Origin: Stenotrophomonas sp. Iso1
Lineage (GTDB): Bacteria > Pseudomonadota > Gammaproteobacteria > Xanthomonadales > Xanthomonadaceae
Reading direction: 5' to 3'
DNA: 64,000 nucleotides
Assembly: GCF_027497995.1 (NCBI RefSeq)
Contig: NZ_JAODBT010000001.1
Coordinates: 868,001 to 932,000, forward strand
Each line of letters starts with the position of its first letter. Position 1 is the stretch's first letter. The position numbers were made by a program, and so were the translations under genes. Below are positions 9,501-18,354 of this stretch, piece by piece. Under the pieces are notes generated by a model that had not been told where the DNA came from, searched no databases, and worked only from the letters and a program-made list of their open reading frames with translations.

Positions 9501-9531
9501 ATTATATCTCTCCATCAAGATGGATGTGCAA
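9501..9531 (-). promoter_or_regulatory. metF promoter with palindromic operator
   Basis: Minus strand -10 TATAAT at 9501-9506 and -35-like TTGCAC at 9526-9531 (19-bp spacer). Between them lies the perfect palindrome TCCATC-AA-GATGGA (9511-9524), so a bound regulator would block RNA polymerase. The regulator is not identified; a methionine/SAH-responsive repressor is one possibility. Confidence 0.6.
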
Positions 9532-9570
9532 TGGTTTCAGGCGAGACCGCGATCCTGCAGCGCGTGGGCC

Positions 9571-10329
9571 TCAGTGCGCTCGCTCGGCTGGCCGTTGCGG
9601 CAACCATGCAACGCAAGCGGCAATGGCCAGCAGCAACACGCAGGTGCCGGCATAGCGGCTCATTGCCAGGCCGCCGTGGTTGATGGGTTTGTCGAGAAAG
9701 TCGCCGATCACGGCGCCAAGCGGCCGGGTAAGCACGAACGCTGACCAGAACAGCAGCGTGCGCGAAGTCCGGGTTGTGGCGTACACCAGCACGATAAGGG
9801 CGAGCAGGCTGGTAAATAGCGCGATGCCGCCGCGGTAGCCCAGCCCTTGTGTGTCAGCGGCCCAATCGCCCAGCGCGGTGCCCAGCGTCTGCGAGAACGT
9901 GATGGTCACCCAGTAGAAAACTTCGCTATGCGGCGTATTGATGCGGGAGACGGATACCGAGCCCGTCGCCTGCTTCCACAGCCACAACGAGACCAGCAAC
10001 AGCGATAGCAGCAATGCGGTGCCGGCGCTGTAGCCAACGCCAAGCGAGCGGTTTACATAGTCGGCCAGAGTAGTGCCGACGGTGGTGCTGGCGATGATGG
10101 CGTACCAGTACAGCCAGGGTTGAAAGGCGCGCGCATGGATCTGCGCGGCAACCGCCATGGCAAACACCCCGGCAAACAACGCCGTGCTCAGAAGATAGCC
10201 AAGATTCATCGACATGCTCACGGCATCGCCACCGACTTCGCCCAGCGTCGTGGCCAGTATCTTGATGACCCAGAAGCCGAGGGTGATGGCTGGCATTTTG
10301 ATTGCATCATGGGAATCAATGTGGCGCAT
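9571..10329 (-). CDS. Integral membrane protein with four internal repeats (COG4705-like)
   Basis: 252-aa membrane protein with about eight predicted transmembrane segments. It is built from four repeats, each starting with a Gly-x4-Asp motif: TLGEVGGD, TVGTTLAD, TLGTALGD and PLGAVIGD, with the Asp at residues 35, 90, 155 and 210. Three of the repeats continue to a Leu-Gly-Tyr or Val-Gly-Tyr. The family (uncharacterised membrane-anchored proteins, COG4705 as I recall) has no established function; regularly spaced intramembrane acidic residues suggest a transporter or ion-binding pore. The start at 10329 is chosen because MRHIDSHDAIKMPA leads into the first helix; the frame stays open to 10407 with no membrane or family signal. 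Confidence 0.8.
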   Translation of the reverse strand: MRHIDSHDAIKMPAITLGFWVIKILATTLGEVGGDAVSMSMNLGYLLSTALFAGVFAMAVAAQIHARAFQPWLYWYAIIASTTVGTTLADYVNRSLGVGYSAGTALLLSLLLVSLWLWKQATGSVSVSRINTPHSEVFYWVTITFSQTLGTALGDWAADTQGLGYRGGIALFTSLLALIVLVYATTRTSRTLLFWSAFVLTRPLGAVIGDFLDKPINHGGLAMSRYAGTCVLLLAIAACVAWLPQRPAERAH

Positions 10330-10494
10330 GACACTGCTCCGTGGGGACAATGAGCACTGTCGGCGCAGGAACGTCGGTGCTTTGTCGTACTCGCGTGGCC
10401 ACGGCACCAGCGCTCACCGGCTGTTCAATGCGTCGCTACTGCCATCGCGCGCGTCGATCACCGACAATGTGTGCAGCCTCCGAAAGACGTCGCC

Positions 10495-11049
10495 ATGTCC
10501 ATTCATCTCACTTCGTTTGCCCGCACTCGTTTGTTCCCGCGTACGCCGCGTCCCAATACCATCCAGAATTGCAGTGCCGACCAGTTCGAGCAGCACTTGA
10601 ATGCGCATGCGCCGGACAAGGTGATTGATGGCTATGCGCCGTTCTGCAAGTTGTTTGTCTATCGCAACTGGACCAGCACCCGCTGTCTGACGGTTCCCAT
10701 CACCGACGACAACCGCCATCTGCTGCGCTCGGCGTATGAGGCGCGCACGCGCGACGAGCTGCCGGTGCTGGTGCGGTGGTTTGAAGGTGTGGAGTCGCCG
10801 GTTGCCGACTATTTGGTGGTCATCATGTACAGCCGCGAGCAACTGGAAAAGGAGGGCTCGGTTATTGATGCGCAGTGGGGTGTGGTTGGGTGCCTCTACA
10901 CCGCTGCTCCGGAAGAGATTCCGATGGCGCCGATCACCATGATGCGCAATGCACTCGGGGTGGAAGAAGGCGGCTCCGGCGTGCCAATGGATCGCGGGGC
11001 TTACCGCGATGCGGTGGCGTTCTGGGAAAACAACGCCAACTGGCGATGA
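10495..11049 (+). CDS. DUF3228 family protein
   Basis: 184-aa soluble protein of the DUF3228 family, function unknown. Recognised by the N-terminal IHLTSFARTRLFPRTP and the region DQFEQHLNAHAPDKVIDGYAPFCKLFVYRNWTS (shown here in parts only by position, residues 25-60). It has no signal peptide or metal motif that I can see. ATG 10495 is preferred over the in-frame upstream codon at 10471 because family similarity begins there. Its stop overlaps the next start as ATGA, so it is probably translated with the DUF2809 membrane protein, although a functional link is only inferred. Confidence 0.85.
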   Translation: MSIHLTSFARTRLFPRTPRPNTIQNCSADQFEQHLNAHAPDKVIDGYAPFCKLFVYRNWTSTRCLTVPITDDNRHLLRSAYEARTRDELPVLVRWFEGVESPVADYLVVIMYSREQLEKEGSVIDAQWGVVGCLYTAAPEEIPMAPITMMRNALGVEEGGSGVPMDRGAYRDAVAFWENNANWR

Positions 11050-11483
11050 GGTCGGACATGTCGGTTCTGCATCAACGGCTGTCGCTGCGTTTCAGTTGGC
11101 CGCACGCTGTGCTGGCGATGGTGGTGTTCGTGATGGAGGTGGCCATCGCCACACAGTTGCCGCACGTCTCGTGGATACGTGCGTATCTGGGCGACGTACT
11201 GGTGGTGGTATTGATCTACGCCGCTGCGAGAAGTGTGCTGCGGGTCAATGACCATATGCTGTTGCTTGCGGTATTCGTGTTCGCTTGCTGCATTGAATTC
11301 GCGCAGTACTTTCGGCTTGCGGAAATGTTGGGATTCGTGCGTGGCGACGTGATGTACACGGTGATCGGCAACACTTTCTCCTGGGGCGATATCGGCTGTT
11401 ACGCGGTGGGGTGCGTGGCGACGGCGCTCGTTGTTTTTTACAGAAATACGCTTGTTTCAAGGCAATTCAAGCAAGCGCGTTGA
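11046..11483 (+). CDS. DUF2809 family membrane protein
   Basis: 145-aa protein with about four transmembrane helices, matching the small DUF2809 family (features: YLGDVLVVVLIYAAAR, FVFACCIEFAQYF, GDVMYTVIGNTFSWGDIGCYAVG). The ATG overlaps the DUF3228 stop as ATGA, which suggests translational coupling; ATG 11058 is an alternative start. Members resemble VanZ-like membrane proteins in topology, but the role is unknown. Confidence 0.85.
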   Translation: MRSDMSVLHQRLSLRFSWPHAVLAMVVFVMEVAIATQLPHVSWIRAYLGDVLVVVLIYAAARSVLRVNDHMLLLAVFVFACCIEFAQYFRLAEMLGFVRGDVMYTVIGNTFSWGDIGCYAVGCVATALVVFYRNTLVSRQFKQAR

Positions 11484-11781
11484 ATGCATTCGCACGCGCG
11501 GATGAATGCGTGCATGGCCTGATCTTTAGATTGTCTTAACACCTGCCCGCGTAAAGTAAGCGGGCTCGGTACCTCACGCGCTTCGCGCAGGGCATTCACG
11601 CCTGGGTATCTGGACAGCCGGCATTTGGCCTTTCCAGGCTTGTTCCTGGTCCTTTCTGTCCCCGACCGTTCCTGCAGCGTCGCTGCGGGTCATTCATTCG
11701 TGCGCATTACGGCCTGCGCTGGATTCATTGTGTCCAGGCCATTGCACGCATCCTACTCACTCATGGGAGGACTGGTCCTGC
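11484..11781. other. proP upstream region
   Basis: 298 bp without a gene. Seen: GCATTC (11486-11491) pairing with GAATGC (11504-11509) just after the DUF2809 stop, possibly its terminator. A hairpin GCCCGC (11545-11550) with GCGGGC (11560-11565) lies next to an AT-rich stretch (GATCTTTAGATTGTCTTAAC). The osmoregulated proP promoter probably lies here but I cannot place it. Confidence 0.4.
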
Positions 11782-13311
11782 ATGTCTACAGGTGAACCCG
11801 CTATTCGTAATGAACCGCTGCAGATCGACGACATCACCGTCATCGACAAGGGCAGAGTCAAAAAAGCCGTCACCGCCGCTGCGCTTGGCAACGCAATGGA
11901 ATGGTTCGATTTCGGTGTCTACGGCTTTGTTGCCTATGCCCTTGGCAAAGTGTTCTTCCCCGATGCATCGCCCAGTGTTCAGACCATCGCCGCGCTGGGT
12001 ACCTTCTCGGTGCCATTCCTGGTGCGTCCCTTGGGGGGCGTGTTCTTTGGCGTGATGGGCGACAAGTTCGGCAGGCAGAAAGTGTTGTCGGCCACCATCA
12101 TCTTGATGGCGATCAGCACGTTCTGCATCGGCTTGATTCCGTCGTATGAAAGCATCGGCATCCTCGCACCGGTTCTGTTGCTGTTGTGCAAATTGGTGCA
12201 GGGTTTCTCGGTGGGTGGCGAGTACACCGGCGCGGCTGTGTTCGTGGCGGAGTTCGCGCCCGACCGAAAACGCGGTTTCCTGAGCAGCTGGCTGGATTTC
12301 GGCTCCATTGCCGGCTTTGTGCTCGGTGCCGGCGTGGTCGTGGTGCTGAGCAGCATCCTCGGTGAAGTGCGGTTTCTGGAGTGGGGCTGGCGCGTACCGT
12401 TCTTCCTGGCTGCACCTCTGGGTTTGATCGGCCTGTATCTACGCAATGCTGCAGAAGAAACACCGGCCTTCACCGAGCAGTTGGAACGCATGGAGAAGGA
12501 AGACCAGGATGCGGTGGGTAGCGCGCCGCGCATCTCTTTCCGGGAGATCACCACCAAGTATTGGCGCTCGTTGCTGGCCTGCGTGGGCATCGTGCTGGTC
12601 ACCAACGTGACCTACTACATGCTGTTGACGTACATGCCGACGTATCTGTCACACAACCTGCATTACTCCGAAGACCACGGCGTGCTCATCATCATCGTGG
12701 TGATGATCGGCATGTTGTTCGTGCAGCCACTGGTGGGTTGGGCCAGCGATCGCATCGGTCGCAGGCCGTTCATTGCTGCCGGTAGCATCGGTTTGTTGTT
12801 TGCAGCAATTCCTGCATTTCACCTGATCAACAGCGGCAATATTGGCTGGATCTTTGTCGGCCTGCTGTCGTTGGCGGTGTTGTTGAACTGCCTGATCGGT
12901 GTGATGGCTTCAACGCTGCCGGCCATGTTCCCCACGCGTGTGCGTTACAGCGCGCTGGCTACGGCGTTCAATATTTCGGTGATTGTCTGCGGCCTGACGC
13001 CGACGGCCGCTGCATGGTTGGTGGAGGCGACGGGCGATCTGATGATGCCGGCGTACTACTTGATGGTGGTCGCCGTGGTGGGGTTGGCAACGGCCTTTTT
13101 GATGCGCGAAACCGCCAATCGTCCGCTGCATGGCGATACGCCCAATGCGTCCAGCAGACACGAGGCGCGCGAGTTGCTGCAGGAGGCCTACGACCACATC
13201 GAAGCGAGCGTGGATGATCTGGATGTACAGATCGACGGCTTGCAGACCCGAATCAGCGATCTGCAGCAACGCAAGCAGGCCTTGGTCGACCGGCATCCTG
13301 ATCTGGTGTGA
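11782..13311 (+). CDS. proP: ProP-type osmoprotectant/proton symporter
   Basis: 509-aa major-facilitator transporter with 12 predicted helices, including the MFS loop motif GDKFGRQK. ProP imports proline, glycine betaine and ectoine under osmotic stress. The decisive feature is the C-terminal extension (about residues 460-509), a heptad-rich coiled coil ending ISDLQQRKQALVDRHPDLV, which in E. coli ProP tunes the osmotic set point. ATG 11782 is chosen for the GGGAGGA ribosome site 10 nt upstream; the upstream in-frame ATG (11728) has none. Neighbours are unrelated. A 3' hairpin separates it from convergent dusB. Confidence 0.9.
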   Translation: MSTGEPAIRNEPLQIDDITVIDKGRVKKAVTAAALGNAMEWFDFGVYGFVAYALGKVFFPDASPSVQTIAALGTFSVPFLVRPLGGVFFGVMGDKFGRQKVLSATIILMAISTFCIGLIPSYESIGILAPVLLLLCKLVQGFSVGGEYTGAAVFVAEFAPDRKRGFLSSWLDFGSIAGFVLGAGVVVVLSSILGEVRFLEWGWRVPFFLAAPLGLIGLYLRNAAEETPAFTEQLERMEKEDQDAVGSAPRISFREITTKYWRSLLACVGIVLVTNVTYYMLLTYMPTYLSHNLHYSEDHGVLIIIVVMIGMLFVQPLVGWASDRIGRRPFIAAGSIGLLFAAIPAFHLINSGNIGWIFVGLLSLAVLLNCLIGVMASTLPAMFPTRVRYSALATAFNISVIVCGLTPTAAAWLVEATGDLMMPAYYLMVVAVVGLATAFLMRETANRPLHGDTPNASSRHEARELLQEAYDHIEASVDDLDVQIDGLQTRISDLQQRKQALVDRHPDLV

Positions 13312-13319
13312 GGGGTTGA

Positions 13320-13345
13320 GCGCGGATGACAGCTTGTCTCCGCGC
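13320..13345. terminator. Bidirectional hairpin between proP and dusB
   Basis: GCGCGGA (13320-13326) pairs with TCCGCGC (13339-13345), extended inside by GACA/TGTC. It lies 8 bp after the proP stop, in a convergent gap. No T run. Confidence 0.5.
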
Positions 13346-13403
13346 ATTGCTGCGATACCTGCTTACCCGAGGCTAGGTCGGGGTAGTTGAAATACGTCGC
13401 GAA

Positions 13404-14402
13404 TCAGGTCGCCGGCGACAATGCCGGCAGGTCGGCTGCAATCAACCCATCGAAGTAATCGCGGGTCAGCCGCAACTGTGCATCGGCGCTTTCAGCGGCG
13501 TTGACCACGGCACGGAAGGCGGCATTTTCGGGGCGATCCTTGGCGTACCAACCCAGGTGCTTGCGCGCGATGCGCACGCCTTGCGGTTCACCGTAAAAGG
13601 CATGCAGGTCGATGAGGTGGGCGATCAGGATGTCGCGGACTTCCTGCAGCGATGGCGGCGGCAGTTCTTCGCCGGTTGCCAGGTAGTGGCCGATCTCGCG
13701 GAAGATCCACGGCCGGCCTTGTGCGGCACGGCCAACCATCACCGCATCGGCACCGGTGTGCTTGAGCACCTGCTCGGCTTTCTGGGGGGAATCGATGTCA
13801 CCGTTGGCGAGCACCGGGATGCGCAGCATCGCCTTGATACCGGCGATGGTGTCGTACTCGGCCACGCCGGTGTAGTGCTGGTCGCGGGTACGGCCATGCA
13901 CGGCCAATGCGGCGATGCCGCTGTCTTCGGCGATGCGTGCAATGCGGGGTGCGTTGCGTACGTCGGCACACCAGCCGGTGCGGATCTTCAAGGTGACCGG
14001 CACCGGCACCGCATTGACCACCGCTTCAAGAATACGAGCCACCAGCGCTTCATCCCGCATCAACGCGGAGCCGGCCCAGGCATTGCACACCTTCTTCGCC
14101 GGGCAGCCCATGTTGATGTCGATGATCTGCGCACCGTGGTCAACGTTGTAGCGCGCCGCTTCGGCCAGCTGCTGAGGCTCGGTGCCGGCGATCTGCACAC
14201 TGATCGGCGCCGGTTCACCGGCATGGTCCATACGGTGGATGGATTTGCGGGTATTCCAGAAGCGCGGATCGCTGATGGTCATTTCCGACGCAGCCAAGCC
14301 TGCGCCCAGCTGCTTGCACAGCTGCCGGAAGGGCTTGTCGGTGACGCCCGCCATGGGAGCGAGCACCACGTTCGGGGCGATGGTGTAGGGGCCGATCTGC
14401 AT
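13404..14402 (-). CDS. dusB: tRNA-dihydrouridine synthase B
   Basis: 332-aa FMN-dependent enzyme that reduces specific uridines of tRNA (U17 for DusB) to dihydrouridine. TIM-barrel start LAPMAGVTDKPFRQLC and the catalytic-cysteine segment NMGCPAKKVCNAWAGSALM are typical of the DusB subgroup, followed by the FMN phosphate-binding VMVGRAAQGRPW. Length agrees with the family. In E. coli dusB is followed by fis; here it is followed by the convergent proP gene, so dusB appears to stand alone. A hairpin at 14448-14473 separates it from rbsK upstream. Confidence 0.96.
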   Translation of the reverse strand: MQIGPYTIAPNVVLAPMAGVTDKPFRQLCKQLGAGLAASEMTISDPRFWNTRKSIHRMDHAGEPAPISVQIAGTEPQQLAEAARYNVDHGAQIIDINMGCPAKKVCNAWAGSALMRDEALVARILEAVVNAVPVPVTLKIRTGWCADVRNAPRIARIAEDSGIAALAVHGRTRDQHYTGVAEYDTIAGIKAMLRIPVLANGDIDSPQKAEQVLKHTGADAVMVGRAAQGRPWIFREIGHYLATGEELPPPSLQEVRDILIAHLIDLHAFYGEPQGVRIARKHLGWYAKDRPENAAFRAVVNAAESADAQLRLTRDYFDGLIAADLPALSPAT

Positions 14403-14447
14403 GCTGCGTATTGTAGTTGCCGGACGAGAGCGTGGGGCCTGAACGGC

Positions 14448-14473
14448 ATGACGGCCCGTTTCCGGGCCGTCAT
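14448..14473 (-). terminator. Terminator after rbsK
   Basis: ATGACGGCCCG (14448-14458), 4-nt loop, CGGGCCGTCAT (14463-14473): a perfect 11-bp stem 23 bp after the rbsK stop on the minus strand. No T run. Confidence 0.75.
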
Positions 14474-14496
14474 GGAATCAAACGATGTAGATGGAC

Positions 14497-15447
14497 TCAG
14501 GCGTCGGCCGGCGTCATCCGCGGCATCGACACCGCTGCGCCTTCCTGCTCGGTGGAGCGTGCGGCGTACTGATTGGCAAAGCGCACGTGCTTGATGAACG
14601 ACGCTTCCGGTGCATATGCCAGCGAGGCGGCCAGCGCGCCGTTGAAAGCGTCGCCGGCGCCGGTGGTGTCCACCACCTGCACCGACTCGGCGGCCACGCG
14701 GTAGTACGGCTGGCTGTCGCCACGCAGCTTGTCTTCGTCATGGGAGACGAACACACCCACTGCGCCCAGCGTCACCACCACGGTGCTGCCCGACAACTTG
14801 CGGCACAGCGCGTGCAGGCTGGCACCGTCGAGCGCGGCAACGTCATCGGCTTCCAGGCGCTCGCCGACATGGCGGCCGAGCAGGGCGGCGAACTCGGTCT
14901 CGTTCGGGGTGAGCACATCGGCCAGCTTGAGCAGGCTGATGGTGGACGGAGCGTTGGCCGGTGCGGCATTGAGCATGGTCAGCACGCCGGCTTCACGGGC
15001 CAGGGCCAGCACCGCTTCGATGGTTTCCACTGGCGATTCCAGCTGCGCCAGCAGCACTTTGGCGTTGCCGATCAGGTCCGCGTTGGCGGCCATGAACTCC
15101 GTGCTCAGCGAGGCATTGGCGCCGGCGCCGATCACGATGGAGTTGCGACCACGGCCATCGACGTAGATACCGGCGGTGCCGGTCGGCTCGCTGCTGGCCT
15201 CGGCCACCAGGACGATGCCGTCAGCGGCTGCCAACTGGCGTGCCAGCGTGCCGCCCGCGTCGTCGCCCAGGGCGCAGACGAAGCTGGCCTCGGCGCCGGC
15301 ACGGCGGGCCGCCACGGCCTGGTTGAAGCCCTTGCCGCCCGGGCCGGTGCTGTAGCGCCCGGCAATGGTCGCCCCTGGCGCGGGCAGGGCATCGCAGCGC
15401 CAGACATGGTCGACATTGAAAGAACCGGCAACGACAACAGAACTCAT
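14497..15447 (-). CDS. rbsK: Ribokinase (PfkB family)
   Basis: 316-aa sugar kinase phosphorylating ribose at O5. N-terminal substrate motif NVDHVWRCDALPAPGATIAG and GGKGFNQAVAA, C-terminal PfkB signature DTTGAGDAFNGALAA with the catalytic Asp. It lies 30 bp downstream of nupC on the same strand. The pair fits salvage of ribose released from imported nucleosides; no nucleoside hydrolase is adjacent. A strong hairpin follows. Another PfkB sugar or nucleoside substrate is possible, but the ribokinase-like Gly-Gly-Lys-Gly-x-Asn-Gln-Ala segment favours ribose. Confidence 0.9.
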   Translation of the reverse strand: MSSVVVAGSFNVDHVWRCDALPAPGATIAGRYSTGPGGKGFNQAVAARRAGAEASFVCALGDDAGGTLARQLAAADGIVLVAEASSEPTGTAGIYVDGRGRNSIVIGAGANASLSTEFMAANADLIGNAKVLLAQLESPVETIEAVLALAREAGVLTMLNAAPANAPSTISLLKLADVLTPNETEFAALLGRHVGERLEADDVAALDGASLHALCRKLSGSTVVVTLGAVGVFVSHDEDKLRGDSQPYYRVAAESVQVVDTTGAGDAFNGALAASLAYAPEASFIKHVRFANQYAARSTEQEGAAVSMPRMTPADA

Positions 15448-15477
15448 GGAATCTACGTCTCTAAGGTGGCTGATGAA

Positions 15478-16776
15478 TCAGCCGAAATGGGTCAACACGC
15501 CGGCGATGGTGGCGGTCATCAAGGTGGCAACGGTGCCGCCTAGTACCGCACGCAGGCCGAACTTGGCCAGGTCCTGGCGACGATCCGGTGCCAGGCCGCC
15601 AATGCCACCAATCTGGATGGCGATGGAGCTGAAGTTGGCGAAACCACACAGTGCATACGTGGCGATCAGGCGGCCTTCTTCACTCAGGGTGACGCCCGGG
15701 ACGTTGCCCTTGATGATTTCCGACAGGTCCATGTAAGCCACGAACTCGTTGATCACGACCTTCTGGCCGATCAGCGAGCCCACGGTGGTGGCATCGGCCC
15801 ACGGTGTACCGATGACCCAGGCAATCGGGGCCAGCACATAGCCGAAGATGGTGGCCAGGTTGGTCGGCTTGCCAATGGCCTGGGACAGGCCGGTGATGTC
15901 ACCGATCCAGGTCAGCGGTGCATTGAGCAGGGCGATCAGGGCGATGAAGGCCAGCAGCATCGCACCGATGTTCAGTGCCAGACGCAGGCCATCAGCGGCG
16001 CCGCCGGCAGCCGCGTCAATGATGTTGGAAGAGGTTCTCTCTACTTCCATCTTCACCGTGCCACGGGTCAGCGGGGTACCGGTTTCCGGTACCAGCAGCT
16101 TGGCGATCACCAGCGTGGCCGGCGCGGCCATGATTGAAGCGGCCAGCAGATGCTTGGCGTAGAACGCCTGTGCGGCGGGATCGCCGCCGCCCAGCATGCC
16201 CACGTAAGCAGCCAGAACGCCGCCAGCAATGTGCGCCATGCCGCCGATCATCATCGTGATCAGCTCGGACTGGGTCATTTTGGAAATGTACGGGCGCACG
16301 GTCAGCGGCGCCTCGGTCTGGCCGATGAAGACGCTGGCGCAGACGCTGGTGGTTTCAGCACCGGACACGCGCATCACCTTGGTGATGGCCGCCGCCATGA
16401 CTCGCACGATGGCCTGCATCACGCCCAGGTGGTACATCACGCCCATCAGCGCCGAGAAGAAGATGATGGTCGGCAGTACCTGGAAGGCAAAGATGAAGCC
16501 GTACTTGGGGATGTCCATCAGGCTGCCGAAAATGAAGTTGGAACCTTCATTGACGAAGCTCAGGATCTTGACGAAGCCCTTGCCCAGCCAGTCGAACACG
16601 TCGCGGCCGCCGGGAACCAGCAGCACCAGCGCGGCAAAAGCGATCTGTAGCGTGATGCCGGTGGCAACCAGCTTCCAGTCCACTGCCTTCTTGTTGTTCG
16701 AGAACAGCCAGGTGATGCCAAGAAGCACCGCCAGGCCGAAGAGGCCGAAGCCGATCCTGCCCAAACCTTCGACCAT
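15478..16776 (-). CDS. nupC: Concentrative nucleoside transporter NupC family
   Basis: 432-aa inner-membrane symporter of the CNT family, importing nucleosides with H+ or Na+. Family signatures are GQTEAPLTVRPYI, the region around IGGMAHIAGGVLAAYVG, and NEFVAYMDL and CGFANFSSIAIQIGGIG near the C-terminus, where the nucleoside-binding residues lie. About 8-10 membrane helices. Probably cotranscribed with rbsK 30 bp downstream. Divergent from the aldo-keto reductase across 200 bp, which should hold both promoters. Confidence 0.93.
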   Translation of the reverse strand: MVEGLGRIGFGLFGLAVLLGITWLFSNNKKAVDWKLVATGITLQIAFAALVLLVPGGRDVFDWLGKGFVKILSFVNEGSNFIFGSLMDIPKYGFIFAFQVLPTIIFFSALMGVMYHLGVMQAIVRVMAAAITKVMRVSGAETTSVCASVFIGQTEAPLTVRPYISKMTQSELITMMIGGMAHIAGGVLAAYVGMLGGGDPAAQAFYAKHLLAASIMAAPATLVIAKLLVPETGTPLTRGTVKMEVERTSSNIIDAAAGGAADGLRLALNIGAMLLAFIALIALLNAPLTWIGDITGLSQAIGKPTNLATIFGYVLAPIAWVIGTPWADATTVGSLIGQKVVINEFVAYMDLSEIIKGNVPGVTLSEEGRLIATYALCGFANFSSIAIQIGGIGGLAPDRRQDLAKFGLRAVLGGTVATLMTATIAGVLTHFG

Positions 16777-16976
16777 GATGAATCCCCGGGCGAGCCCGCA
16801 AAAGACGCAAGCCTAGAGCAGCGGCTTATGCCCGGCAAGAATCTTCTGGGCATATGCAGTCAACTGCCCGGATTGCGCCGGTATCGGCAAGGTCTGAGGG
16901 CTGAACGGACGGGCCGGACAGTTACACTGGCGGCCCTTCCGCGCCGATGACGCGGTCTGAAATTCTGGAGTGAGCC

Positions 16977-17948
16977 ATGCAATACCGTCGTCTCGGGTCG
17001 TCCGGCCTGCAGCTTTCCGCCCTGTCTTTTGGCGCTTGGGTGACCTTTGGCAGCCAGATCGGGCGCGATGAGTCCCGCAACCTGGTCGCTGCGGCCTGGG
17101 ACAACGGGGTCAACTTCTTCGATAACGCCGAGGGCTATGCCAAGGGCCGCGCCGAGCAGGTGATGGGCGATGTGATCGCCGACCTGCGCCTGCCGCGCGA
17201 CGGCTTTGTGGTGTCCAGCAAGGTGTTCTTTGGCTCGGCCGAAGACCCCGCACCCACCCAGCGCGGGCTGTCGCGCAAGCATGTCACCGACGCCTGCCAC
17301 GCCGCGCTCAAGCGCCTGCGGGTGGACTATCTGGACCTGTACTACTGCCATCGCCCGGATCCGGAAACGCCGATCAGCGAGACCGTGCTGGCCATGGACA
17401 CCCTGGTCCGCCAGGGCAAGGTGTTGTACTGGGGGACCTCGGAGTGGTCCGGCGCGCAGATCGCCGAAGCGGTGGCCTTTGCCCGTGCCAACCATCTATA
17501 TGCGCCGACCATGGAGCAGCCGCAGTACAACCTGCTGCACCGCCAGCGCGTGGAGCAGGAGTACGCGCCGCTGTACGCCGATGCCGGGCTGGGCACCACC
17601 ATCTGGTCGCCGCTCGCTTCGGGCCTGTTGACCGGCAAGTACAACGACGGCATCGCCGCCGATTCGCGGCTGGGCCAGCCCTCGTTGGAGTGGCTGCAGA
17701 CCTCGGTGCTGGGCGAGCCGGCCGATGACCGTCTGGGCAAAGTGCGCAGGTTCAGCGCGCTGGCAGCGGAGTTGGGTGAATCGCCGGCGCAGTTGGCCAT
17801 CGCCTGGTGCCTGCGCAACCCCAACGTGTCCAGCGTGATCCTGGGCGCCAGCCGCGTATCGCAGCTGGAGGAAAACCTGCGTGCGCTCGATGTACTGGAG
17901 CGCGTGGATGCGCAGGGTTGGCAGCGGATTGAAGCCATTTTTGGCTGA
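16977..17948 (+). CDS. Aldo-keto reductase, potassium-channel beta-subunit type
   Basis: 323-aa NADPH oxidoreductase of the Kv-beta-like AKR group. The barrel starts MQYRRLGSSGLQLSALSFG. The catalytic tetrad appears as Asp and Tyr in FFDNAEGYAKG, Lys in VSSKVFF, and His in YYCHRPD. NADPH-binding segments near the C-terminus include SPLASGLLTGKY and ILGASRVSQLEENL. A GGAG ribosome site lies 7 nt before ATG. Bacterial members reduce assorted aldehydes (for example methylglyoxal); the physiological substrate is unknown. Single gene, followed by a strong terminator. Confidence 0.93.
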   Translation: MQYRRLGSSGLQLSALSFGAWVTFGSQIGRDESRNLVAAAWDNGVNFFDNAEGYAKGRAEQVMGDVIADLRLPRDGFVVSSKVFFGSAEDPAPTQRGLSRKHVTDACHAALKRLRVDYLDLYYCHRPDPETPISETVLAMDTLVRQGKVLYWGTSEWSGAQIAEAVAFARANHLYAPTMEQPQYNLLHRQRVEQEYAPLYADAGLGTTIWSPLASGLLTGKYNDGIAADSRLGQPSLEWLQTSVLGEPADDRLGKVRRFSALAAELGESPAQLAIAWCLRNPNVSSVILGASRVSQLEENLRALDVLERVDAQGWQRIEAIFG

Positions 17949-17981
17949 TAGCTGCTGGCTCTGGCAGCGATGGCATGATCC

Positions 17982-18012
17982 AGAACGGCCCGGCCTCGCA
18001 CCGGGCCGTTCT
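17982..18012 (+). terminator. Terminator after the aldo-keto reductase
   Basis: AGAACGGCCCGG (17982-17993), 7-nt loop, CCGGGCCGTTCT (18001-18012): a perfect 12-bp stem. Followed by GCTGT, no long T run. Confidence 0.8.
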
Positions 18013-18282
18013 GCTGTGCGGGCCTCGGCGTACAAACATTGCCCCGGGTAAGTGCGGCGCAGCCGGGCGTTGTGCCGGAAGTGCAGTGATGCAATGGGAC
18101 GGGCAGGAAACCTCGCGGAACGCTTGCTCAGCCAGCGAATAAGGCGCCTTCCGGGTGGGCTGCGTTTACCCGGCTGCAAAGAGGTGTTCACCGTGCACGG
18201 TTGCCGCCGATCCCCATTCCTGCCTCTCCACTGGCCTCGGCGGGTGCCAGGGCAACCTTGTTGACGATCAGGGTCAGATCTT
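18013..18282. other. Gene-free stretch upstream of hemP
   Basis: About 270 bp between the aldo-keto reductase terminator and the hemP promoter. I see no supported coding region, RNA or strong repeat in it. Confidence 0.4.
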
Positions 18283-18296
18283 TTTGCGAATGGGTC

Positions 18297-18324
18297 TTGC
18301 ATTGGTATTGAGAATCATTATCAT
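18297..18324 (+). promoter_or_regulatory. Fur box and promoter of the heme uptake locus
   Basis: GTATTGAGAATCATTATCA (18305-18323) closely fits the 19-bp Fur consensus GATAATGATAATCATTATC. It overlaps a plausible promoter: -35 TTGCAT (18297-18302), 16-bp spacer, -10 TATCAT (18319-18324). Iron-loaded Fur bound here should repress hemP and the receptor. Confidence 0.85.
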
Positions 18325-18354
18325 CAACTCCGTCCCCAGCACGGAATCACCTCG

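Noticed and set aside
9469-9570. SAH or SAM riboswitch before metF
   Set aside because: The leader from the TATAAT to the start is about 25 nt, too short for either riboswitch.
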